Source: an uncultured Peptostreptococcaceae bacterium
Lineage (GTDB): Bacteria > Bacillota > Clostridia > Peptostreptococcales > Peptostreptococcaceae
Reading direction: 5' to 3'
Length of the DNA: 64,000 bases
Assembly (NCBI GenBank): GCA_944383455.1
Contig: CALWPP010000001.1
Location: 124,001 to 188,000 of the forward strand
Every line of letters starts with the position of its first letter. Positions within the stretch are counted from its first letter, which is position 1. Position numbers and translations under genes: made by a program. Positions 44,386 through 53,296 of the stretch are shown here, one piece after another. A model generated the notes under the pieces. The model ran no database searches and was not told the origin of the DNA. It saw only the letters and a list, made by a program, of their open reading frames with translations.

Positions 44386-45476
44386 TATACATTTCCCCCT
44401 TTATTTTTATTTACTAATTTTAAAACAAAAATTCTTATTACATTACTAAGTGCTATAAAATATATTATAGAACCTATAACTATGCTTATTATTTCAGAAG
44501 GAGCTCCTACTGCTGATTGCATTTTGCTTCCTCCATATTTTAGTAAACCAAATAAAAGCCCTGAAAAAATAGTACCTATTGGATTACTATTTGCAATTAA
44601 TGCAACTGCAATTCCATCAAATCCATATCCTTCTGGCATAGCAAGTACCGATATATTATTTGATACTCCCATAACCTGAATAGCACCTGCAAGTCCTGCA
44701 AGCCCTCCTGCTATAGCCATTGACTTAAATATTGATGACTCTACATTTATACCTGCATATTCTGCACCAAATTTATTAAACCCAACTGCTCTTAATTCAT
44801 ACCCTAAAGTAGTTTTAAATAGTATAAATGCTATTAATAAAACAACTACTATAGTTATTACTATACCCCAGTTTACTCTCACTGAAGGACCTAATAAATC
44901 TTTTAAAAAATCTATTCTAATACTAGCACTCTCGTGTATACTAAGTGATGTTTCACTATTTTCTTGCAAAAGTAGAGGTTGTCTAATCATAAAGTTATTT
45001 AAGTAAAATGCTATCCAGTTAAGCATTATTGTTGCTATAACTTCATTTATGCCAAACTTAGATTTTAAAAATCCTGCTATACCTCCCCATAATGCTCCAC
45101 CTAAAATACCAATTATCATAGTAAGTGGTATATGTATTATAGCTGGAACATCTAAATTAACTCCAATTATAGTTGCAAATAATGAACCAATTATAAATTG
45201 ACCTTCTGCACCTATATTAAAAAGACCAGTTTTAAATGCAAATGCAATTGATAAACCAGTTAATATAAGAGGAGTCGATCTTACTATTACCCAAGCTATA
45301 TATTTTGGCTTACCTATAGTTCCTTCTATTAAAGAAACATAAGCTTCTATTGGATTTATATTTGCAATTAAAAGAACAACTGCTCCAACTAGTAAACCAA
45401 GTACTACTGAAATAAAAGAAAATAATATCGGATTTTCTAAAATAGAAATCTTCTTTTTTTCTACATTAGTGCTCAC
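44385..45476 (-). CDS. ABC transporter permease, nucleoside type (NupP/YufP-like)
   Basis: 363 residues with about ten helices, BPD_transp_2 family. FKTGLFNIGAEGQFIIG (about 82-98) and the coupling loop LGYELRAVGFNKFGAEYAGI (about 224-243) match the sister permease, as expected for a heterodimeric pair. It starts with GTG behind GGAGGTGTAAATA, overlapping the ATPase stop by 11 bases, so production is coupled. The substrate follows from the binding protein; nucleosides are the best guess. Confidence 0.9.
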   Translation of the reverse strand: MSTNVEKKKISILENPILFSFISVVLGLLVGAVVLLIANINPIEAYVSLIEGTIGKPKYIAWVIVRSTPLILTGLSIAFAFKTGLFNIGAEGQFIIGSLFATIIGVNLDVPAIIHIPLTMIIGILGGALWGGIAGFLKSKFGINEVIATIMLNWIAFYLNNFMIRQPLLLQENSETSLSIHESASIRIDFLKDLLGPSVRVNWGIVITIVVVLLIAFILFKTTLGYELRAVGFNKFGAEYAGINVESSIFKSMAIAGGLAGLAGAIQVMGVSNNISVLAMPEGYGFDGIAVALIANSNPIGTIFSGLLFGLLKYGGSKMQSAVGAPSEIISIVIGSIIYFIALSNVIRIFVLKLVNKNKGGNV

Positions 45477-47043
45477 TATTTACACCTCCTGCCATCATAA
45501 GTCCAAGCATATTTTCATCAGCTTCTTTAGAATCAACAATTCCTACTATTTTACCTTCATATATAACAGCTATTCTATCTGAAACGTTCATAACCTCATC
45601 AAGTTCTAGGGAAACAAGTAATACTGCATTTCCTTCATCTCTTTGCTTTACTAAAGCTTTATGTACAAATTCTATTGCTCCAACATCAAGCCCCCTAGTT
45701 GGCTGAGTAGCTATTAAAAGTTGAGGTTTATTAGTTTCTTTTCTTGATGTCTCTATATTATCAACTTCTCTACCTATTATTATTTTTTGTTGATTTCCAC
45801 CAGATAATGCTCTTGCCTTTACAGTATAATCAGTTGGCCTAACATCAAATCTTTCTATTATTTTTTTAGCATATTCATCTATCTTATTATTATTTATAAT
45901 TCCGTTTTTTGAAAATCTTTCATCTTTGTAGTTTTGAAGAACCGTATTTTCTGCAACAGAAAAATCAAGTACTAATCCTCTTTTATGTCTATCCTCAGGA
46001 ATATTTTTTATACCTTTTTTAAATATTTCTCTTGGCTTTTTATTAAGTACTTCTTCACCATTTATATTTATAGTTCCACTTTGCGCTTTTCTAAGACCAG
46101 TTAAAACTTCTACAAGCTCTGATTGTCCATTACCATCAATACCTGCTATCCCAAGTATTTCACCTGCTCTAACTTCTAAATTAAGCCCATCAACAACAGA
46201 TACTTTTCTATTATCTTTTACTAAAAGGTCTTTAATTTCAAGAACTACTTCTTTTGGTTTTGCTTCAGATTTTTCAACTTTAAAATTTACTTCACGACCA
46301 ACCATCATAGATGCTAAGTCATCCTCAGACTTTTCAGAAACCCTAACAGTATCTATGTATTTTCCCCTTCTTATTATAGTACAGTTATCTGCAACTGCTT
46401 TTATCTCTTTTAGTTTGTGAGTTATTATTATTACTGATTTTCCTTCTTTAGTTAAGTTTTTTATTATTTTTATAAGTTCATTTATTTCCTGTGGAGTTAA
46501 AACAGCAGTTGGCTCATCAAGTATTAATATTTCAGCACCTCTATAAAGAGCTTTTAATATCTCTACTCTTTGTTGCATCCCAACACTTATGTCTTCTATT
46601 TTTGAGTTTGGGTCAACATGTAATCCATATTTTTTAGAAATATTATCAACATCTTCTACTGCTTTTTTCATATCTATTGAACCAAATCCTTTTGTTGGCT
46701 CAGTTCCAAGAATTATATTTTGGGCAACTGTAAATGGTTGAACTAACATAAAATGTTGGTGAACCATACCAATACCATTTTCTATAGCAACATTTGGATT
46801 ATCAATATTAACAAGCTTTTCATTTATAAAAATCTCGCCAGAAGTCTGATTATAAAGCCCGTACAAAATGTTCATTAATGTAGATTTACCCGCACCATTT
46901 TCTCCTAAAAGAGCATGTACTTCTCCTTTATGTACAGTTAAATTTACATTGTCATTTGCAACAAAATTGCCGAATTTTTTAGTAATATTTTTCATTTCAA
47001 CTACTTTTTTACCATAATCTACATTACTATCTTCAAAAGACAT
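45466..47043 (-). CDS. ABC transporter ATPase, two-domain nucleoside type (NupO/YufO-like)
   Basis: 525 residues with two ABC domains. Domain 1 has GENGAGKSTLMN (about 44-55), a variant signature ISVGMQQRVEILKAL and LILDEPTAVLTP. Domain 2 has a degenerate P-loop GIDGNGQSEL (about 300-309), where Gln replaces the Walker A Lys, plus LSGGNQQKIIIGRE. That asymmetry is normal for sugar/nucleoside importers of this class. I start at ATG 47043 behind AAAGGAGAGCAAAAA; the extra 11 upstream codons hold the ribosome site. It follows the BMP gene after a terminator-like hairpin, which may lower its level relative to the lipoprotein. Confidence 0.92.
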   Translation of the reverse strand: MSFEDSNVDYGKKVVEMKNITKKFGNFVANDNVNLTVHKGEVHALLGENGAGKSTLMNILYGLYNQTSGEIFINEKLVNIDNPNVAIENGIGMVHQHFMLVQPFTVAQNIILGTEPTKGFGSIDMKKAVEDVDNISKKYGLHVDPNSKIEDISVGMQQRVEILKALYRGAEILILDEPTAVLTPQEINELIKIIKNLTKEGKSVIIITHKLKEIKAVADNCTIIRRGKYIDTVRVSEKSEDDLASMMVGREVNFKVEKSEAKPKEVVLEIKDLLVKDNRKVSVVDGLNLEVRAGEILGIAGIDGNGQSELVEVLTGLRKAQSGTININGEEVLNKKPREIFKKGIKNIPEDRHKRGLVLDFSVAENTVLQNYKDERFSKNGIINNNKIDEYAKKIIERFDVRPTDYTVKARALSGGNQQKIIIGREVDNIETSRKETNKPQLLIATQPTRGLDVGAIEFVHKALVKQRDEGNAVLLVSLELDEVMNVSDRIAVIYEGKIVGIVDSKEADENMLGLMMAGGVNSEH

Positions 47044-47116
47044 TTTTTGCTCTCCTTTATAAAGTTTATATAACAATTATACTAAAACTATTTATATATA
47101 ACAAATGGTTTATAAA

Positions 47117-47149
47117 AAATAGACTATCCATTTGTTGAATAGCCTATTT
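47117..47149 (-). terminator. Terminator or attenuator between the BMP lipoprotein gene and the ABC genes
   Basis: Stem AAATAGGCTATTCA with TGGATAGTCTATTT (G-U pairs) and T6 leftward. As the ABC genes lie downstream with no obvious separate promoter, partial read-through is likely, giving more binding protein than transporter. Confidence 0.75.
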
Positions 47150-47182
47150 AAATATAAGTTACTATTGATTTTACTTGTTGTA

Positions 47183-48283
47183 TTATTCTTTAGTTTCTGA
47201 AGTTTCTTCTGTTTTATCTTCGCTTGTCTTTTCTTTATTTAATTCATTGTACTCTTCTTCAGTTTGTGGAACTTTTATTTCACCAGATTTTATCTTTTCT
47301 GCTTGCTCATTTACAAACTCTAAAATATCTGGTTGAACATTTTTATTAGTAGTAGGAGCTATACCAACTCCTCCCATTTCTAAAGTATTTACTATAGTTT
47401 CTCCACCTTTAAAATTTCCATTAACTAACTCTTTAGCTAAATTAGCAACTGAAATATCTATATTTTTCATAGCTGAAGTTATAACATTATCTGGAGCTAA
47501 GTAGTTTTGGTCTTGGTCAACACCAACCGCTTTTTTATTATTTTCCTTAGCAGCTTCTATTGCACCTGTTCCAACAGCACCAGCGGCTGTTAATATAACG
47601 TCTACACCTTGGCTATGCATTTGATTTGCAGTAGATTTTCCTTTTGCAACATCTGTAAAACTCTCTACATATTGGTCTATGTACTCAGCTTCAGGATTTG
47701 CAGCTTCAACACCCGCTCTAAATCCCCATCTAAATCTTTCTAAAACAGGTCCTTTTACTCCACCTATAAATCCAACTTTATTAGTTTCTGTCATCTTTCC
47801 AGCAACTAATCCTGCTAAATAAGAAGATACGTGGTCTTCATATAATAACGAAACAACATTATCTTTATTAACAACTTCATCTATTATAGCAAATTTTTGT
47901 TCTGGAAAGCTTCCAGCAGCTTCCTCTATAGCAGGCTTTAACTTAAATCCAACCCCTATTATTAGATCCATTTCTTCATCAACAAAAGTTTCTATATTTG
48001 GAGCATAATCTGAATCTTGCTTTGATTCTAAGTATTTAACTTCTAATTTATCTTCTCCAATTTCTTTTTGTGCATCTTGAAGACCTTTCCAAGCTGATTG
48101 GTTAAAACTTTCATCATTAACTCCACCAGTATCTGTAATCATACCTATCTTTATTATACCATCATCAGTCTTTTTTGAAGTGTCTTCACTAGAGTTTTCA
48201 CTTCCTCCATTACTACAACCTACTAACATAGAAGATGTTAGCACAGTGGCTAAACCTAAAGCCATAAATTTTTTAAGCTTCAT
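47183..48283 (-). CDS. BMP-family substrate-binding lipoprotein
   Basis: 366 residues. Signal with lipobox SMLVGCSN (Cys22 or so). The PnrA/TmpC/Med fold follows, with IGMITDTGGVNDESFNQSAWKG from about 46, VGFIGG (about 167-172), and DQDQNYLAP (about 253-261), where the nucleoside-binding residues sit. The C-terminal tail is Glu/Lys-rich. It delivers a substrate, probably purine nucleosides, to the two permeases downstream. ATG follows AAGGAGGATTTC. I saw no purine riboswitch in the 177 bases upstream. Confidence 0.92.
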   Translation of the reverse strand: MKLKKFMALGLATVLTSSMLVGCSNGGSENSSEDTSKKTDDGIIKIGMITDTGGVNDESFNQSAWKGLQDAQKEIGEDKLEVKYLESKQDSDYAPNIETFVDEEMDLIIGVGFKLKPAIEEAAGSFPEQKFAIIDEVVNKDNVVSLLYEDHVSSYLAGLVAGKMTETNKVGFIGGVKGPVLERFRWGFRAGVEAANPEAEYIDQYVESFTDVAKGKSTANQMHSQGVDVILTAAGAVGTGAIEAAKENNKKAVGVDQDQNYLAPDNVITSAMKNIDISVANLAKELVNGNFKGGETIVNTLEMGGVGIAPTTNKNVQPDILEFVNEQAEKIKSGEIKVPQTEEEYNELNKEKTSEDKTEETSETKE

Positions 48284-48460
48284 GAAATCCTCCTTTTTAT
48301 TTATTAAATTTATATAGTCAACTTAATAATACACTATTTTTCTATTTTTTTCTACTTACTTTTTTAAATTTCAATTCGTATTGATAAATATTATATACTC
48401 AATTAAAATTACTATAATATATTATAAATTATTTCCAAATTTCATATATTTATTATAAAT

Positions 48461-48928
48461 TTATCTCATATTTGGGTAATTTAACTGTCTTAATGCTTCA
48501 TAAACTACTATCGCAACTGAATTAGATAGGTTTAAACTTCTAGCTTTTTCTAAATTAACCATAGGTATTCTAATACAAGTATCTAGATTTTTCTTTATAA
48601 GACTTTCTGGTAATCCTTTTGTTTCTTTTCCAAAAACTATAAAAGAGTTTTCTACAAACTTAATATCAGAATGAGCTCTATTAACTTTTGTAGTTGAAAA
48701 ATAAAAAGTTCCATTTGGATTTTTTTCAACTACCTCTTCAAAACTATCATAATATTTTATATTTGCTATATCGTGATAATCAAGACCACTTCTTTTTAAG
48801 TGCTTATCATCAAGAGAAAACCCTAAAGGCTTTACTAAATGAAGTGTTGAACCTGTTGCTGCACAAGTTCTTATTATATTTCCTGTATTTTGTGGTATTT
48901 CTGGTTCTACTAAAACTATATTTATCAT
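48461..48928 (-). CDS. trmL: tRNA (cytidine(34)-2'-O)-methyltransferase
   Basis: 155 residues, minimal SPOUT enzyme. The knotted-fold motifs EPEIPQNTGNIIRTCAATG (about 8-26), VFGKETKGLPE (about 97-107) and the C-terminal IPM...LNLSNSVAIVVYEALRQ (about 123-146) are all present. It methylates the wobble base ribose of tRNA-Leu isoacceptors. Start ATG follows AAAGGGAGAATTT, 21 bases after nth, so it probably shares the leftward queG-nth-trmL unit. Confidence 0.95.
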   Translation of the reverse strand: MINIVLVEPEIPQNTGNIIRTCAATGSTLHLVKPLGFSLDDKHLKRSGLDYHDIANIKYYDSFEEVVEKNPNGTFYFSTTKVNRAHSDIKFVENSFIVFGKETKGLPESLIKKNLDTCIRIPMVNLEKARSLNLSNSVAIVVYEALRQLNYPNMR

Positions 48929-48949
48929 AAATTCTCCCTTTTTAAATTA

Positions 48950-49579
48950 TTAATTAAAATTTTCTTTGTAGTATTTACAAGCATGCTTTATAGCGCAAAT
49001 ATCACAATTTGGATTTTTTGCTTTACAGCATCTTCTCCCATGAAAAATCAAAAGATGATGTGTTTTTGATAGTCTTCCTTTTGGAATAACTTTCATAAGT
49101 TCAAACTCAGTTTTTTCTGGAGTTTTGGTGTCAACTATTCCAATTCTATTTGAAACTCTAAATACGTGTGTATCAACTGCCATACAATCAACTCCAAATG
49201 CATTACTTAATACAACATTAGCAGTCTTTCTTCCAACTCCAGGAAGCTTTATCAAGTCTTCCATATTATTTGGAACTTCTCCATTAAATTCTTCGCAAAT
49301 TATTGTTGAACTATTTTTTATTTTTTCTGCTTTACTTTTAAAAAGTCCACAAGTTTTTATTTCTTCTTCGATTTGTTTTAGACTAAGTTTTTTAAAATCT
49401 TCTGGAGTATTATATTTTTTAAACATCTCTCCTGTTACTTTATTTACTCTAACGTCTGTACATTGAGCCGATAAAATAGTTGCAATTAAAAGTTCAAATG
49501 GAGTAGTATAATTAAGTTCACACTCAGCATTTGGATAAATAAGTTCTAATGTATCTAAAACTTCAACTATGTTATTCAT
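48950..49579 (-). CDS. nth: Endonuclease III
   Basis: 209 residues. The helix-hairpin-helix LPGVGRKTANVVLSNAFG (about 112-129) carries the catalytic Lys, and VDTHVFRVSNR (about 134-144) the catalytic Asp. The C-terminal CCKAKNPNCDICAIKHAC holds the [4Fe-4S] loop with spacing C-x6-C-x2-C-x5-C. It removes oxidised pyrimidines in base-excision repair. Its start lies inside the last codons of the queG gene (8-base overlap) with GAAGGAGAACAAG in front, indicating coupled translation. Confidence 0.96.
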   Translation of the reverse strand: MNNIVEVLDTLELIYPNAECELNYTTPFELLIATILSAQCTDVRVNKVTGEMFKKYNTPEDFKKLSLKQIEEEIKTCGLFKSKAEKIKNSSTIICEEFNGEVPNNMEDLIKLPGVGRKTANVVLSNAFGVDCMAVDTHVFRVSNRIGIVDTKTPEKTEFELMKVIPKGRLSKTHHLLIFHGRRCCKAKNPNCDICAIKHACKYYKENFN

Positions 49580-50495
49580 CTTGTTCTCCTTCGCTTATCT
49601 TTCCATTTATTATTTCAAGATTTCTATTTATTATTTTTTTCCCTCTCCAGCTAAATGCTTTATCTAAATATCTTCTTTTAAATTCTTTATTTGAAATATT
49701 ACTTATTTCTTCTAATTCTAGTCTAGTTAAAATGTTTTCTGTGAATTCTTTTATACTAGTCTTTTCTATATTTTTGTTGTGAGGACATACCTCTTGGCAA
49801 ATATCACAACCAAAAACTTTTTTATTATCCTTTATAAGAGTTTTTTCTTCTTCTGTCAATTCTTCCTTTTTTTGAGTAAGATAAGATAAACATCTCTTAG
49901 GATTCATTTCAAAATTACCAAGTATTGAACTTGATGGACAACTAATAATGCATTTTCCACATTTAAGACAAGTCTTATTAAGTGGAGTATCTTTTTCAAA
50001 ATTAAAATTATTAATTATGTACCCTAAAAACACATAAGAGCCATATTTATCAGTTATAATATTATTATTTATTCCAAAATATCCTATTCCAGATAAATAT
50101 GCTAAGTATCTATCCACCAAAGGCCCTGTATCAGAATAATATTTATACTCAAAATTATTTATTTTACTACTCAAAAAATCACAAATTTTTTGCATAATAT
50201 TTTTAGTAACTATATGATAATCATTTGAAATACAATATTTTGATAAATTACTCTCTTCAAACTCTCCTATATAGTATGGAAAAGCTATAACTATTATTGA
50301 TTTTGCAGTTTCTAGTATATTTTTAGGATTTACTCTATTTTCTATTATACTCTCTTCCATACCAGTTAGGTAATTATTTTTTATCCTATTTTTTATTATA
50401 TTTTCTAAATCATAGTAATAATTAACACCACAAATTCCTACTAAGTCAAGCCCTAGTTTTTCCTTACAATAGTTTTTAAGTATATCACTATTCAT
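49572..50495 (-). CDS. queG: Epoxyqueuosine reductase QueG-like iron-sulfur protein
   Basis: 307 residues. The DUF1730 cobalamin-binding part (about 1-165; YSDTGPLVDRYLAYLSGIGY at about 117-136) is followed by two ferredoxin clusters, CLKCGKCIISCP (about 172-183) and CDICQEVCPHN (about 229-239). QueG reduces epoxyqueuosine to queuosine, the last step of wobble-base synthesis in tRNA. The chain lacks the C-terminal HEAT-like part of E. coli QueG, which is usual for clostridial members. No other queuosine genes are in view. ATG follows AAAGGACAAAAA. Confidence 0.88.
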   Translation of the reverse strand: MNSDILKNYCKEKLGLDLVGICGVNYYYDLENIIKNRIKNNYLTGMEESIIENRVNPKNILETAKSIIVIAFPYYIGEFEESNLSKYCISNDYHIVTKNIMQKICDFLSSKINNFEYKYYSDTGPLVDRYLAYLSGIGYFGINNNIITDKYGSYVFLGYIINNFNFEKDTPLNKTCLKCGKCIISCPSSSILGNFEMNPKRCLSYLTQKKEELTEEEKTLIKDNKKVFGCDICQEVCPHNKNIEKTSIKEFTENILTRLELEEISNISNKEFKRRYLDKAFSWRGKKIINRNLEIINGKISEGEQDE

Positions 50496-50566
50496 TTTTT
50501 GTCCTTTCTAAATTATTTTTTATATATTATACTTAAAATTATAATAATTATAAAGGTTGTGATGAA

Positions 50567-50971
50567 TTGATTAAACTAATAATACCAGGTCGTCCTATAA
50601 GTAAGTCTAATTTTAAGCTATACAATAAAAGTGGTCAAACTTTAATGCCAGTTAAAGGTAAATATTCAAAATACGTTGCATATGAAAATATGATTGCAGG
50701 GTATATAAATAGTCAATATGATGGAGAAATAATAGAAGAAAATTTAATAACAGTCTTAAAACTTTACTTCCCAAATAAAAGAATTGGAGATTTACATAAC
50801 TACCCAAAAAGTATCTGTGATGGTATAGAAAAAAGTGGAATAATAAAAAATGACAAACAATTAAAGCCTGTTCTACTTTTTGATTTTATAGACAAAGAAA
50901 ATCCAAGGGTTGAAATAGAACTTTATAAATCTAGTGAATTTGAAGTTAGTTATACTATATCAAAAAAATAA
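50567..50971 (+). CDS. RusA-like Holliday-junction resolvase family protein
   Basis: 134 residues. The opening IIPGRPISKSNFK, the central RIGDLHNYPKSICDGIEKSG (about 69-88, aligned with the RusA DxDN-type acidic site) and the following NDKQ fit the RusA/YqgF-unrelated resolvase fold. RusA has three essential Asp; here Asp-x-His-Asn replaces Asp-x-Asp-Asn, so one metal ligand may differ. RusA genes are usually phage-borne, yet no other phage gene lies near. TTG start behind AAAGGTTGTGATGAA. The only alternative ATG in the leader runs into a stop at once. Confidence 0.65.
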   Translation: MIKLIIPGRPISKSNFKLYNKSGQTLMPVKGKYSKYVAYENMIAGYINSQYDGEIIEENLITVLKLYFPNKRIGDLHNYPKSICDGIEKSGIIKNDKQLKPVLLFDFIDKENPRVEIELYKSSEFEVSYTISKK

Positions 50972-51000
50972 TGTCTCTATTTGAGACACTATTTTATCTT
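50970..51000. terminator. Bidirectional terminator
   Basis: Short stem TGTCTC/GAGACA flanked by A- and T-rich runs, between the RusA-like gene and nfo. Confidence 0.7.
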
Positions 51001-51827
51001 TTATTTACTTCTTCTTTTATCATTTTTATTTCTTCTTTATGACCCGCTTCATCAAGTGGAGTCTCTAAAAAAAATGGAAGATGTTTTAGTTTTTCATGAG
51101 TTATAAAATTTATTATGGCTTCAAGTCCTATTTTACCTTTTCCTATTTGTTCATGTCTGTCTTTTTTACTGTTAAAATCAGTCATAGTATCATTTAAATG
51201 AATTGCTTTTAATTTATCAAGTCCTATTATTCTATCAAACTCATCAATAATATCATCTAAATTATTTACTATATCATATCCTGCCGAATATATATGACAA
51301 GTGTCAAGACAAACTCCTATTCTTTCTTTGAATTTCACTCCATCTATTATTTCTTTTATTTGCTCAAAAGTAAATCCAATTTCGCTTCCTTTTCCGGACA
51401 TAGTTTCTAAAAGAACTACTAAATCTTCATTTCCTATTATAGCTTCATTTAGTGCATCAATTATTCTTTTAGTTCCAAACTCAATTCCTCCACCAACGTG
51501 ACTTCCTGGATGAAAACATAAATATTCTATTCCTATTGAATTCATTCTAGCTATATCTTCTTTTATAGCTCTTTTTCCAAATTCATATACATCATCTTTA
51601 GTTCCACCAAGGTTTATAGTGTATGGTGCATGAGCTAGTATTGGTCCAAAATTATTTTCTTTTCTTATTTTTTGAAATTTTTCTATATCCTTTTTATCAA
51701 ACTCTTTAGCATTTCCTCCTCTTGGATTTCTACTAAAAAACTGAAAAGTATTAGCTCCTATTTCTACAGCTATCTCACTAGCTTTTGAAAATCCTTTTGA
51801 AATAGTTATATGTGGTCCAATTATCAT
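50994..51827 (-). CDS. nfo: Deoxyribonuclease IV (AP endonuclease)
   Basis: 277 residues, TIM-barrel Nfo. Metal-binding motifs: [12 protein letters not shown] (about 108-119), [13 protein letters not shown] (about 147-159), [13 protein letters not shown] (about 180-192), [22 protein letters not shown] (His and Asp ligands) and [13 protein letters not shown] near the end. It nicks abasic sites during base-excision repair. I start at ATG 51827 (nine bases after AAAGGA); an ATG two codons earlier is nearly as good, while 25 further upstream codons have no support and overlap the lepB terminator region. Confidence 0.94.
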   Translation of the reverse strand: MIIGPHITISKGFSKASEIAVEIGANTFQFFSRNPRGGNAKEFDKKDIEKFQKIRKENNFGPILAHAPYTINLGGTKDDVYEFGKRAIKEDIARMNSIGIEYLCFHPGSHVGGGIEFGTKRIIDALNEAIIGNEDLVVLLETMSGKGSEIGFTFEQIKEIIDGVKFKERIGVCLDTCHIYSAGYDIVNNLDDIIDEFDRIIGLDKLKAIHLNDTMTDFNSKKDRHEQIGKGKIGLEAIINFITHEKLKHLPFFLETPLDEAGHKEEIKMIKEEVNKR

Positions 51828-51867
51828 AATCATCAATCCTTTCTTTATTATAGTATATACCCACAAA

Positions 51868-51903
51868 AAATAAAAACAAGTACCTAATAAAGATACTTGT
51901 TTA
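51868..51903 (-). terminator. Intrinsic terminator of the lepB operon
   Basis: Stem AAACAAGTA/TACTTGTTT overlapping the lepB stop codon, T-rich leftward (TTTTTATTTTTT). Confidence 0.85.
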
Positions 51904-52449
51904 CTCAACTAAACCTATCCTATTAAATGGAAATAATCTAACCATAACTTTACCCATAACATCTTTCTCATCAACTAATCCAACTTCTGCATGTCTACTA
52001 TCCATACTTCTTTCTCTATTATCTCCCATTGCAAATAACTTACCTTCAGGGATAGTAATATCAATATTAGCTTCAGTTATATTATCATGTATGTACGGTT
52101 CATCAATAAGCTTATCATTTACATAAACGTTTGAATTCTCGATTTTTATGTGGTCACCTTCAGTAGCTATAACTCTTTTTACTAAATCTTTTGTACCTGA
52201 ACCATCATCTTGCATAAGTCCTGTAGAAAAAACTATTATATCTCCCTTTTTAAGCCCAGATATTTTAGGAGAAATTCGATTTATTATTAAATAATCATTT
52301 TCTTCTAGTGTTGGATACATAGATTGACCCTTTACTAGAGTTGGTCTTACAAACTGAGTTATAACAAAAGCTAATACAAATGCTGTTAGTATAATCTTTA
52401 TCCACTCCACTACCTCATTTTTTATCTTTTTTTTAGTTTCTTCAGTCAC
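51901..52449 (-). CDS. lepB: Signal peptidase I
   Basis: About 182 residues. One N-terminal membrane helix (about 16-34) precedes the catalytic Ser in [10 protein letters not shown] (about 38-47) and the catalytic Lys in DLVKRVIA (about 86-93), with [13 protein letters not shown] (about 139-151) completing the box set. It removes signal peptides of secreted proteins at the outer face of the membrane. I prefer GTG 52449 (ten bases after GGGAG); GTG 52458 is only one base from it. Last gene of the operon prsW-like, rsmF-like, HEPN-like, lepB. Confidence 0.93.
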   Translation of the reverse strand: MTEETKKKIKNEVVEWIKIILTAFVLAFVITQFVRPTLVKGQSMYPTLEENDYLIINRISPKISGLKKGDIIVFSTGLMQDDGSGTKDLVKRVIATEGDHIKIENSNVYVNDKLIDEPYIHDNITEANIDITIPEGKLFAMGDNRERSMDSRHAEVGLVDEKDVMGKVMVRLFPFNRIGLVE

Positions 52450-52463
52450 AAATTCCACTCTCC

Positions 52464-53258
52464 CTAAAAGTTTTCTTTTCTTCCAATCATATGAACTAAT
52501 ATTTCATTTATATTATCATATTTTTCTACTTCTATATCAAGGTCTAAAAGTTCACATGCCTTCACTAAATCCCTCATAACCTCAAGAGGATTAGCATATA
52601 TATTTTCTATTTCTTCTTTACTAACTCCTTTAAATCCATGACCTATTGGACTGTCATTTCTAAGCTTCATAAGATTTTCTAACTTTAAATTATTTATAAT
52701 ATTTAAAGCTTTTTCCATTTTTTTAGTTTTTCTTACATACTTATTTACATAATTATTTATACCATGAATTAAGTTAGCATTATATATATTATACTTCTTT
52801 TTTAGAGTGTATAAAATATTTTTCTTCGAAAGCATATAACTGTTCATATCTATTTTATATTTTTTATTTTCTTTTGTACTTACAAATATATATTTAAGTA
52901 ATGCTTCTTTAACTCTATAAAGCCTTCCCAAAAAATCTATGTACTCTCTATTTATTATTTGAATTCTTATGTTTTCAATAAGTTCAGATAAAATATCATC
53001 AACTTCTCCATTAATTAAATTTTCTAAGTTATCTCTTACTTTTGATAAACCTTTTAGATTTAAAAAATCATCACTTATTTTATTTAATGAATTTAGAGAT
53101 TTTTTAAATTCAAAATTCATAGAATACATGCAAGACTCAGTTAAGTAATAAAGGTCTCCACTATTTATATCTGCTTCTTCAAGAATGTCTAAAATAGCAC
53201 TATAATCATATCTTTTTAAGAATTTAGCAACTGCATATTCTTGGCATTCATTTAGCAT
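52464..53258 (-). CDS. HEPN-like protein resembling the C-terminal part of Csm6/Csx1-type RNases
   Basis: 264 residues, mostly helical, no signal. Two features suggest a HEPN domain. One is LRNDSPIGHG (about 199-208), which fits the RNase signature R-polar-x(n)-H with Arg200, Asn201 and His207. The other is REYIDFLGRLYRVKEALLKY (about 104-123), like the 'y..a..RlYRa.E' helix preceding it in Csm6/Csx1 proteins. The N-terminus (EYAVAKFLKRYDYSAILDIL) resembles the start of that same domain, so no CARF sensor is present. It may be a free toxin-like or RNA-processing HEPN protein. No CRISPR or antitoxin is adjacent; it lies 14 bases before lepB. ATG follows GGAGGAAATTT. Confidence 0.55.
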   Translation of the reverse strand: MLNECQEYAVAKFLKRYDYSAILDILEEADINSGDLYYLTESCMYSMNFEFKKSLNSLNKISDDFLNLKGLSKVRDNLENLINGEVDDILSELIENIRIQIINREYIDFLGRLYRVKEALLKYIFVSTKENKKYKIDMNSYMLSKKNILYTLKKKYNIYNANLIHGINNYVNKYVRKTKKMEKALNIINNLKLENLMKLRNDSPIGHGFKGVSKEEIENIYANPLEVMRDLVKACELLDLDIEVEKYDNINEILVHMIGRKENF

Positions 53259-53296
53259 AAATTTCCTCCAAAGTAATTTTATTAAGTATGATGAAG

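Noticed and set aside
48284-48460. Purine riboswitch in front of the nucleoside importer operon
   Set aside because: No conserved core or paired loops could be found in the A/T-rich 177 bases.
52464-53258. Type III CRISPR effector gene
   Set aside because: No CARF domain, no cas gene and no repeat array in the window; only the HEPN-like part is supported.
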